From positions 1 to 64,000 of the forward strand of contig JAERTK010000139.1 in assembly GCA_016844935.1 (NCBI GenBank): a stretch of 64,000 nucleotides of DNA. The letters are read 5' to 3'. Every line of letters starts with the position of its first letter. Positions within the stretch are counted from its first letter, which is position 1. Below the pieces are notes generated by a model that did not search any database, had not been told where the DNA came from, and saw only the letters and a program-made list of their open reading frames with translations. This document shows positions 51,520 through 58,753 of this stretch, one piece after another. The stretch is from Desulfobacteraceae bacterium. Lineage in GTDB: Bacteria > Desulfobacterota > DSM-4660 > Desulfatiglandales > Desulfatiglandaceae. The position numbers and the translations under genes were made by a program.

Positions 51520-52110
51520 GTGAAAGCGCAAACCAATCAATATCTGTGTCCTTACTGCAGCACGAAATTCCATGCATATGAGGACCTGAAAGCCCATGTC
51601 CTGGCAGAACATGCCGGAGAGCCGGCCCCGCTTCCCGAAGGGATCATCCGTTTGACCCTGAACGGGGAAGAATACCGGGTTCAGGTACAGCCGGAGTGGA
51701 CCCTCAATTATCTGATCCACGACAAATTGGGGCTCACCTCCCCCAAGATGTTCTGTGACCGGGGGGCCTGCGGATCGTGCACGGTCATCATGAATGGACG
51801 GCCGATCTTGAGTTGCATGACCCTGGCCATCGAGTGTGATGGCAACACCGTCGAAACCGCCGAAGGGATCGCCGATCAGGGTCATCCCCTGGTGGAAACT
51901 TATGTAAAACACCACGCCATGCAGTGCGGTTACTGTACGCCGGGTTTCATCACCACCGCCAAGGCGCTGCTGGATAAAAACCCCGATCCCCATGAAGCAC
52001 AAATCCGTGAAGCCCTGGGGGGTAACCTGTGCCGGTGCGGCACCTACCCCCAGCACCCCAAGGCCATCATGGAAGCAGCTGAATTATTGGGAAACAAGGG
52101 AGGGAAATAG
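51520..52110 (+). CDS. Molybdenum hydroxylase 2Fe-2S subunit with N-terminal C2H2 zinc finger, module 1
   Basis: About 196 residues. Residues 8-31 form a classical zinc finger, C10-x2-C13-x12-H26-x4-H31 (LCPYCSTKFHAYEDLKAHVLAEH), which is unusual in front of an xanthine-dehydrogenase-type small subunit. A linker GEPAPLPEG leads to the 2Fe-2S domain (CDRGACGSCTV...LSC) and the four-helix 2Fe-2S domain (MQCGYCTPGF, NLCRCGTY). Homologues in CO dehydrogenase and 4-hydroxybenzoyl-CoA reductase start directly with the ferredoxin domain. The start is GTG 51520 with AAGGAGG upstream. The next gene starts 3 bases after the stop. The finger may dock the subunit to the NuoF part or regulate; that is inference. 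Confidence 0.87.
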   Translation: MKAQTNQYLCPYCSTKFHAYEDLKAHVLAEHAGEPAPLPEGIIRLTLNGEEYRVQVQPEWTLNYLIHDKLGLTSPKMFCDRGACGSCTVIMNGRPILSCMTLAIECDGNTVETAEGIADQGHPLVETYVKHHAMQCGYCTPGFITTAKALLDKNPDPHEAQIREALGGNLCRCGTYPQHPKAIMEAAELLGNKGGK

Positions 52111-52113
52111 ACC

Positions 52114-54540
52114 ATGGGAAGCCTCAAGATAAGACCCTATGAAGACCTCAAGGATGACGGCATGTTCACCGTGGGTGCCGACCAGCCGGAAATCGAATAC
52201 CGGCAGATCGGAAAGCGGGGTGTTCGCCGCATCGACGGTTATGCCAAGGCCAGCGGCAAGGCGGTTTACACCCGTGATGTTCAGATACCGGGCATGCTGT
52301 ATGCCAAAGTGATGCGTTCTCCCTATGCCCACGCCAGAATCCTCCATATGGACACCAGCAAAGCGGAAAGTCTCCCGGGCGTTAGAGCCGTCATGCGGTA
52401 TGATGATCCCGAAATCAAGGGAAGGACCCTGAACGGCAGTGTGGGTGGGCCCGACAGGCTGGCCGGGGAGTTTTCCGGTTTTGCGCTCAAACCCGAAAGC
52501 GTCATCCTGGCGGAAGAAGCATGGTTTGAAGGCCAGGCCGTGGGCGCCGCGGTTGCCGCTGAAAGTGAAGAAATCGCCAAAGAGGCCATCCGCCTTATTC
52601 ACGTAGAGTGGGAGCAATTGCCGTTCATCCTGGATCAGGAAGAAGCTTTGAAACCGGAGGCCCCGGTTCTGCTCCCCGGCACCGAAAGCAACAAAGTGGA
52701 GGATTTTAGAGAGCTTTTTGAACATGGCGACATTGAGAAGGGTTTCAAGGAAGCGGATAAGATTATTGAATTTACGGCCAGGCGAAACGCCCATCTCTGG
52801 GCCGGAGCGGAAATGCCCAGCGTCCTGGCCCGCTGGACGGAGAACAGGCTCGAGCTGTGGGTTCACGTGCAGCAGCCCTATTCGGTCAAGTTGCTTTTAA
52901 GTGAGCAGCTGGATATTCCCATGAACCAGATTACCATGTATTCCCCCTATCAGGGCTGCTCCTTCGGAGAACGGTGCAACCCGGCGGATTTCTCCATCAA
53001 CGGCATGAATACCATTGCCGTCCTCATGGCCAAAAAAGCGGAACGGCCGGTAAAGCTGCTCTTCGACAGGGCTGAGAAATTTTACGGGGAATCCGGAGAC
53101 ATGATGGTGGGTTACTTCAAAGTTGGGGCCAAAAAGGACGGCACCATCACAGCGGTGGACATGAAAAATATTTTCGCCGTATTTCAATGTACCCCCGGCG
53201 CGGAGCACCTGCTTGAAAATACGCGTATTCCCAACCTGAAATGCCAGGCCATTACGGCGGATGTGAGCAAAGCACCCGCCTGGTGGGATCGCTGTGAGCA
53301 GCTTCCTAACGCCTTCTGTCTCACCATGATTTTTGATCATGTGGCCGAGGCGCTGGGCCTTGACCCGACGTTGGTCGCGCTCAAAAACGACGGATGCGAA
53401 AGCCACGATATGGACTGGCTGCTCAAATACAAAAAGGAACATGGTTTTCCGGAGCGGGACAGCCTGGATGAATGCATTGAAGCCGGCAAAAAAGTCATTG
53501 ACTGGGACAATAAATGGCATCCCCCCGGAGAAGGGAGACTACCAGACGGTAAACTGCACGGCATTGCCTTTACCTGGGACCACCAATGGGACGATGTTCG
53601 GGGAACGGCATCCGCTGCGGTCTGGATGGAAAATGACGGTACCGTCAGCATTGTGGCCCAGCATGCGGATGTGGGCGTCAACCCCTGGACAACCTATTGC
53701 CAGGTGGTATCCGATGAACTGGGTGTCCCAGTGGAAGATATCACCATTAAACCGTTTGATGGTGACCACATTTTTTCCCTCATGAGCCCGGATGGTTCCT
53801 GCAACCTCTGCTCCAACGCGTATGTGGTACGAAAAGCCGCCCGAAAGGCCAAAGCAACCCTGCTGGACCTGGCACTGAATTTCTTTGAAGACCTGACGGT
53901 GGAAGAGTTGGACGTAAAAGACCGGCATGTTTTCGAAAAGAAAAACCCGGAAAATAAAAAACCCATCAAAGACATTGCCATCATGTCCATGCCCATGCAC
54001 AACGCCGTGGGAATCTGGACCGAACCCCCCATCGTCGGCTGGGCCTGGCAACAGCACGGCATCTGGGGCGACGCCATGGAGACCGGCAGGCCCCGCCTTT
54101 GCCGACAGGCCCATTTTATGGAAGTGGCGGTGGATCCGGAGACCGGAGAAGTGGTGGTCACCAAGGTGGTCAATGCCAACGATGTGGGCAAAGCCATATC
54201 TCCCGAAACGGTGGAAGGCCAGATGTATGGCGGCACCTATATGGGGGTTAGCAGAGCGCTCACGGAAGAGATGGTCTGGGACCCTGAAACAGGGGTTCTA
54301 CTCAACCGCAACCTGCTGGATTACAAAATCGCCACCATTGATGACTGCCCGGAAGCCCATACGGTCATTCTGGAGACTGAAATGGGGCATGGACCCTACG
54401 GCACAACGGGTGTGGGTGAGGATATTGCCACCATGATCCCGGCCCTGCTGGGTCCGGCGGTCTATAACGCCATCGGCGTCAGGGTCGATGATTTTCCCAT
54501 AACCCCTCAGAAAGTCCTGAAGGCCCTGGGAAAACTTTAG
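52114..54540 (+). CDS. Molybdopterin hydroxylase large subunit (xanthine dehydrogenase family), module 1
   Basis: The catalytic subunit, 808 residues. It carries the Moco-binding fold in standard order: RRIDGYAKASGKAVYTRDVQIPGML, RSPYAHARI, and HVQQP (the Gln that faces the cofactor). The canonical GGGFGGK motif is here YQGCSFGERCN, and the usual E-x-G-Q-G-x-x-T reads ADVGVNPWTTYCQVV, so the cofactor site is diverged. The catalytic Glu is retained in GVGEDIATMIPALLG. The family hydroxylates aldehydes, purines or aromatic acids. The closest style is the aldehyde/CoA-ester reductase branch, but the substrate is unknown. ATG 52114 is 3 bases after the small-subunit stop. Confidence 0.85.
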   Translation: MGSLKIRPYEDLKDDGMFTVGADQPEIEYRQIGKRGVRRIDGYAKASGKAVYTRDVQIPGMLYAKVMRSPYAHARILHMDTSKAESLPGVRAVMRYDDPEIKGRTLNGSVGGPDRLAGEFSGFALKPESVILAEEAWFEGQAVGAAVAAESEEIAKEAIRLIHVEWEQLPFILDQEEALKPEAPVLLPGTESNKVEDFRELFEHGDIEKGFKEADKIIEFTARRNAHLWAGAEMPSVLARWTENRLELWVHVQQPYSVKLLLSEQLDIPMNQITMYSPYQGCSFGERCNPADFSINGMNTIAVLMAKKAERPVKLLFDRAEKFYGESGDMMVGYFKVGAKKDGTITAVDMKNIFAVFQCTPGAEHLLENTRIPNLKCQAITADVSKAPAWWDRCEQLPNAFCLTMIFDHVAEALGLDPTLVALKNDGCESHDMDWLLKYKKEHGFPERDSLDECIEAGKKVIDWDNKWHPPGEGRLPDGKLHGIAFTWDHQWDDVRGTASAAVWMENDGTVSIVAQHADVGVNPWTTYCQVVSDELGVPVEDITIKPFDGDHIFSLMSPDGSCNLCSNAYVVRKAARKAKATLLDLALNFFEDLTVEELDVKDRHVFEKKNPENKKPIKDIAIMSMPMHNAVGIWTEPPIVGWAWQQHGIWGDAMETGRPRLCRQAHFMEVAVDPETGEVVVTKVVNANDVGKAISPETVEGQMYGGTYMGVSRALTEEMVWDPETGVLLNRNLLDYKIATIDDCPEAHTVILETEMGHGPYGTTGVGEDIATMIPALLGPAVYNAIGVRVDDFPITPQKVLKALGKL

Positions 54541-54553
54541 GAGAGAGCAAAGC

Positions 54554-55528
54554 ATGAAAACATTTACCCATTTCAATGCGTCAAGCGTGGAAGAAGCCGT
54601 TTCACTTCTCAGACGATATGGGGGCAAAGCGGCCCTCGTTGCAGGGGGAACGGACCTTTTGGGCAAAATGAAAGACCGAATCCTGCCCGATTATCCCGAA
54701 GCCCTCATCAATCTCAAAACCATTGTGGGAATGGATCTCATCCAGGAAAACACTAACGGCCTGGCACTGGGCCCCCTGGCCATCCTGGAAGATATGGCCC
54801 ATGCCCATATGGTAAAAGAAAAATACACCGCCCTGGCTGAAGCGGCCCGCAGGACGGCCTCTCCCCACTTAAGGGAGATGGGCACCATCGGGGGAAACAT
54901 CTGCCAGGACATTCGATGCTGGTACTACCGTTCTCCGGAAAATCGTTTTCCCTGTCTCAGAAAGGGGGGGGGCCGGTGTTATGCCCTTAAGGGGGACACG
55001 CGGTATCATTCCATATTCGGCGGCAGCGTAGAGGAAGGGTGCATCGCCGTTCACCCGAGTGATACGGCGCCTGCCCTGATTGCCCTGGATGCATCCATTC
55101 AAACATCCAAGCGCACCATCAGGGCTGAAAATTTCTTCCAGGTGGAGGTCTCCAGAACAACGGTCCTGGAACCCGATGAAATCGTCACTGAGATCCGCAT
55201 CCCCGCGCCGGTTGACGGCACGAAAAGCGCTTTTTTCAAGTTCGCCCTTAGGAAGTCCATCGATTTCCCCATCGTCAACTGCGCCGCTCGAATTTCCACC
55301 ACCGACGGCAAAGTGGATGATGTCAGGATCTGCCTGAACGGGGTCTTTGTGAAACCCATGAGGGCCATTGCCGCCGAAGAAGCCCTTATGGGCGAGCCCA
55401 TCAATGAAGCCAACGCCAGGACCGCCGGGGAGGCTGCCGTCACATCAGCCAGACCCTTGCATGACAACGGGTATATGATTCAAGTGGCAAAGACCCTGGT
55501 CAAAAAGGCCATCCTTGCGTGTGGGTGA
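54554..55528 (+). CDS. FAD subunit with extra 4Fe-4S loop (HcrB-like), module 1
   Basis: About 324 residues. The CO-dehydrogenase flavoprotein fold is shown by VAGGTDLLGKMKD and HLREMGTIGGNICQDIR (the two pyrophosphate loops). It contains the insert C117-x4-C122-x11-C134-x7-C142 and C163, matching the loop that binds an additional 4Fe-4S cluster in 4-hydroxybenzoyl-CoA reductase beta. That enzyme uses it to reach low potential, which would fit an anaerobic reductase or a low-potential electron path to the NuoEF-like part. ATG 54554 has GGAGAG upstream and follows the large-subunit stop by 13 bases. Confidence 0.85.
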   Translation: MKTFTHFNASSVEEAVSLLRRYGGKAALVAGGTDLLGKMKDRILPDYPEALINLKTIVGMDLIQENTNGLALGPLAILEDMAHAHMVKEKYTALAEAARRTASPHLREMGTIGGNICQDIRCWYYRSPENRFPCLRKGGGRCYALKGDTRYHSIFGGSVEEGCIAVHPSDTAPALIALDASIQTSKRTIRAENFFQVEVSRTTVLEPDEIVTEIRIPAPVDGTKSAFFKFALRKSIDFPIVNCAARISTTDGKVDDVRICLNGVFVKPMRAIAAEEALMGEPINEANARTAGEAAVTSARPLHDNGYMIQVAKTLVKKAILACG

Positions 55529-55535
55529 GCCTGAT

Positions 55536-55775
55536 ATGTCTATCACCTTAAAGCTGAGTCCACTGCTTCGAAAATACGTACCGGATTACGATCACGACGA
55601 AGGGGTCGTCGTGGAAAACGGGGTGGGGAAGAAAGTAAGCCGTATTGCACAGGAGTTGTCAATCCCCAGAGACAGAATCACCATGGTCATTGTAAACCAC
55701 CGGCCTTCCCGCATGGGGTATATTGCCCGGAAAGGTGATCTGATTCTATTGGGAATGGTCATTGGGGGCGGTTAA
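55536..55775 (+). CDS. MoaD/ThiS-like small protein, module 1
   Basis: About 79 residues with a ubiquitin-like fold: ITLKLSPLLRKYV, VSRIAQELSI and VIVNHRPSRMGYIARKGDLILLGMVIGGG. The Gly-Gly C-terminus (GGG) is the site of thiocarboxylate in sulfur carriers, so it may supply sulfur to a cofactor of the adjacent enzyme. It starts at ATG 55536, 7 bases after the FAD subunit stop, and is the last gene of module 1. MoaD-like genes of this type are also seen next to aldehyde:ferredoxin oxidoreductases. Confidence 0.72.
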   Translation: MSITLKLSPLLRKYVPDYDHDEGVVVENGVGKKVSRIAQELSIPRDRITMVIVNHRPSRMGYIARKGDLILLGMVIGGG

Positions 55776-55857
55776 TACCCCTTTGGCCCTGAATTCCACC
55801 TCAAAATCATTTGCGGGGTGGCAATCATCAATCAAGAACTTAAAGGGTGAGGAAAAG

Positions 55858-56511
55858 ATGGCAAGAGCTAAAGTAACAATAGAAATGGATGGACAGAAGC
55901 TGAGCGTTCTGGAAGGGACAACGATCCTTAAAGCGGCCCAGGATGCGGAAATCAACATCCCGACCCTTTGCCACAGACCGGACCTGACGCCTGAAGGGCT
56001 TTGCCGGGTTTGTGTGGTGGAAGTGGAAGGGTCACCGAGGCTGGTGGCCTCCTGCCACACGCCGGTCACGGAGGGGATGACCATTTACACCCGCACGCCA
56101 AAGGTTTTGGCCGCTCGAAAAACAGTCATCGAACTGTTGCTGGCAGGCCATACCGGGCCGTGTGTGACCGATGAATGTGCGGGGGACTGTGAACTGCACC
56201 ACCTGGCAGCCGACCTGGAAGTGGGTCCGCCCCGGTTCCAGGTGAAGAAAAGACGGGCGTACCCGGTGGAAAATATCAGCCCCTACGTTCAAAGGGACAT
56301 GGGCCGCTGTATTTTGTGCAGACGCTGCATCCGGGCTTGCGCTCAGATTGCCAAAAAAGATGTCTTTGCCATGGCCTACCGGGGCTTTGATTCCAAGGTG
56401 GTGGTAGACTGCGATATGCCCTTGAACAAAGAAGTCTGTAAAGATTGTGGCATCTGCATCGACCACTGTCCCACAAGTGCGTTGACCCAGCCGAAAGAGG
56501 GGGTGTGTTAA
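55858..56511 (+). CDS. HoxU/NuoG-N-like Fe-S subunit, module 2
   Basis: A 217-residue paralogue of the first-module protein with the same cluster residues: CHRPDLTPEGLCRVCVVEVEGSPRLVASC, HTGPCVTDECAGDCELHH, CILCRRCIRACAQI and CKDCGICIDHCP. ATG 55858 has GTGAGGAAAAG upstream. Amino-acid changes are few and conservative, and the last third is identical at almost every base to module 1. The retained start region (ARAKVTIEMDGQ) differs slightly more. The same role is expected: linking NuoEF to the molybdenum subunits. Confidence 0.85.
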   Translation: MARAKVTIEMDGQKLSVLEGTTILKAAQDAEINIPTLCHRPDLTPEGLCRVCVVEVEGSPRLVASCHTPVTEGMTIYTRTPKVLAARKTVIELLLAGHTGPCVTDECAGDCELHHLAADLEVGPPRFQVKKRRAYPVENISPYVQRDMGRCILCRRCIRACAQIAKKDVFAMAYRGFDSKVVVDCDMPLNKEVCKDCGICIDHCPTSALTQPKEGVC

Positions 56512-56513
56512 GA

Positions 56514-56918
56514 ATGGAAAAGCTGCTGAACATGATCAAGGAAGAACAAACCCAAAACGGATATGTGTCCGAAGAAGCCATGAACCATATTTCCCAGGAC
56601 CTGGAACTGCCCCTGGGCCATGTGTACGGTGTGACCACCTTTTATTCTTTTCTCTCCACCGCACCCCTGGGCCGGCATGTCATCCGCATCTGCAAAAGCA
56701 TCCCCTGCCTTCTTCAAAATGGGGAGTCGGTCGCCGCATCCCTTCAAAAAGAATTGGGGATCGCCCCCGGAGAGACCACCGCCGACGGGCGCTTCACCTT
56801 TCTGTTGGCCAACTGCATCGGTGCCTGCGACCAGGCGCCGGCCATGCTGGTGGACGATGTGGTGTACGGTAACCTAACACCTGAACGGATCAAAACGATC
56901 CTGCAATCCCATGACTAG
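56514..56918 (+). CDS. NuoE-like 2Fe-2S subunit, module 2
   Basis: A 134-residue paralogue of the module 1 protein with the same cysteines (RICKSIPC, NCIGACDQAP). The first 75 residues are nearly identical to copy 1, including silent positions, whereas the second half differs more (ELGIAPGETTADGRFTFLLA against NLGISPGETTTDGRFTFELT). ATG 56514 is 2 bases after the previous stop. It should function as the electron link in the second complex or be interchangeable with copy 1. Confidence 0.87.
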   Translation: MEKLLNMIKEEQTQNGYVSEEAMNHISQDLELPLGHVYGVTTFYSFLSTAPLGRHVIRICKSIPCLLQNGESVAASLQKELGIAPGETTADGRFTFLLANCIGACDQAPAMLVDDVVYGNLTPERIKTILQSHD

Positions 56919-56933
56919 CCGGAGGAAAAAACC

Positions 56934-58130
56934 GTGCCAGAGAAAAAGATCTTAATTAAAGAGGAAATCAGGGAGATCCAAGGCTTCAAGGGTCTTGAAA
57001 AGGCCCTTTCAATGTCCCCCGATGACGTGATCTCGGAAATCAAGGCTTCGGGACTCAGAGGCCGCGGCGGAGCGGGCTTCCCCTGCGGCATGAAATGGGA
57101 ACTGGCTCACAAAGCCCCTGAAAAAGAAAAATACCTCATCTGCAATGCCGACGAAGGAGAGGTGGGTACTTTCAAAGACCGGTACCTCCTTCAAAAAAAC
57201 CCCTTTCTGCTCCTTGAAGGGATGATCATTACCGCTTATGCCATCGGTGCTACGATCGCCTACATCTACCTGCGGGACGAGTACCACTATCTCCTTGAAG
57301 ACCTTGAAAAGGCCATCGAGAAATGCCGTATGAAGGGCCATTTAAAAAACCTTGAAATAAAGATCCAGGAAGGGGCGGGGGCTTACATCTGCGGTGAGGA
57401 ATCGGCGCTCATGAACTCCATCGAAGGAAAACGGGGGGAATCCCGATTCAAACCCCCCTTCCCCCCGCAAAAAGGGCTTTTTCAAAAGCCGACCATCATC
57501 AACAACGTGGAAACGCTGTCCAATGTGCCACTGATTATGGAAAAGGGCGCCAAATGGTACAGCGCCATGGGCACCTCTGAAAGCAAAGGGACCAAACTTT
57601 TCTGTGTGAGCGGGGATGTTAAGAACCCCGGCGTGTATGAAATGGAGATGGGCTGCCAGCTTCAGGAACTGCTGGATCTGGCCGGTGCAGAGAACGTGAA
57701 ATGGGTACAGGTGGGAGGATCCACCGGTTCGGTCATTCCCGCTTTAAAGCTTGACACACCGCTCGCCTACGAAACGATACTCGGTTCCGGTGCGGTCATG
57801 GTCTTTAATGCAACCCGGGATGTGGTGGATTTTGTGTACCGGACCCTGGCGTTTCTAAATGAGGAATCGTGCGGCAAGTGCACCCCCTGCCGGGAGGGGA
57901 CCGAGGTCATGGTGGAGATCCTGGGACGAATGGTAAACGGTGAAGGGGTCCAAGAAGACATTGACAACCTGCAGGACCTGTCTGACACCATGGTTCGCGC
58001 AGCCCTTTGCGGTCTGGGCCAGGCCGCCCCCACGCCGGTGCTGGATACCCTGGCATATTTTAGAAAAGACTATGAAGATCGGATCAGCCAGTCCGTTTTC
58101 TTAAGAAGTCTCAAGACCATAAACGGATAA
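56934..58130 (+). CDS. NuoF-like NAD/FMN/4Fe-4S subunit, module 2
   Basis: A 398-residue paralogue of NuoF 1. It keeps GLRGRGGAGFPCGMKWE, ICNADEGEVGTFKDR, GAGAYICGEESALMNSIEGKRGESR and ESCGKCTPCREGTEVM with the distal Cys. The N-terminus is 7 residues shorter than in copy 1 (ILIKEEIREIQGFKGLEKALSM). The start is GTG 56934 with CCGGAGG upstream. It should give the second molybdenum enzyme its own NAD outlet. Confidence 0.88.
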   Translation: MPEKKILIKEEIREIQGFKGLEKALSMSPDDVISEIKASGLRGRGGAGFPCGMKWELAHKAPEKEKYLICNADEGEVGTFKDRYLLQKNPFLLLEGMIITAYAIGATIAYIYLRDEYHYLLEDLEKAIEKCRMKGHLKNLEIKIQEGAGAYICGEESALMNSIEGKRGESRFKPPFPPQKGLFQKPTIINNVETLSNVPLIMEKGAKWYSAMGTSESKGTKLFCVSGDVKNPGVYEMEMGCQLQELLDLAGAENVKWVQVGGSTGSVIPALKLDTPLAYETILGSGAVMVFNATRDVVDFVYRTLAFLNEESCGKCTPCREGTEVMVEILGRMVNGEGVQEDIDNLQDLSDTMVRAALCGLGQAAPTPVLDTLAYFRKDYEDRISQSVFLRSLKTING

Positions 58131-58158
58131 CCCGGGGACTTTAAGGAGGTCATTAAAA

Positions 58159-58752
58159 GTGAAAGATCAAACGAGCCAATATCTGTGTCCCTACTGCAGC
58201 AGCAAATTTGATGCATTTGAGGACCTGAAAACCCATGCCCTGTCGGCCCACACCGGAGAACCGGCACCGTTGCCCGAAGGGATGATCCGGTTGACCTTAA
58301 ACGGTGATAAATACCAGATCCAGGTACAGCCGGAGTGGACCTTGAACACCCTGATCCACGACAAACTGGGTCTCACCTCCCCCAAGATGTTCTGTGACCG
58401 GGGGGCCTGCGGATCGTGCACGGTGATCATGAATAGAAGGCCGATCTTGAGTTGCATGACCCTGGCCATCGAGTGTGATGGCAACACCATCGAAACAGCC
58501 GAAGGGATTGCCGATCAGGACCATCCCCTGGTGGAAACTTATGTAAAGCACCATGCCATGCAGTGCGGTTACTGTACACCGGGGTTCATCACCACAGCCA
58601 AGGCGCTATTGGACAAAAACCCCGATCCCGCTGAAGAAGAGATCCGGGAAGCCCTGGGGGGCAACCTTTGCCGGTGCGGCACCTACCCGCAACACCCCAA
58701 AGCCATCATGGAAGCGGCCGAAATCTTGCGAGACAGTGAAGGGGGAAAATAG
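58159..58752 (+). CDS. Molybdenum hydroxylase 2Fe-2S subunit with N-terminal C2H2 zinc finger, module 2
   Basis: A 197-residue paralogue. The zinc finger is fully kept, C10-x2-C13-x12-H26-x4-H31 (LCPYCSSKFDAFEDLKTHALSAH), followed by GEPAPLPEG and the two 2Fe-2S domains (CDRGACGSCTV, MQCGYCTPGF, NLCRCGTY). Conservation of the finger in both copies, although linker residues changed, suggests it is functional. GTG 58159 has AAGGAGG upstream, as in copy 1. The DNA of the ferredoxin segment (58375-58500) is nearly identical to 51731-51857. Confidence 0.87.
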   Translation: MKDQTSQYLCPYCSSKFDAFEDLKTHALSAHTGEPAPLPEGMIRLTLNGDKYQIQVQPEWTLNTLIHDKLGLTSPKMFCDRGACGSCTVIMNRRPILSCMTLAIECDGNTIETAEGIADQDHPLVETYVKHHAMQCGYCTPGFITTAKALLDKNPDPAEEEIREALGGNLCRCGTYPQHPKAIMEAAEILRDSEGGK

Positions 58753-58753
58753 G

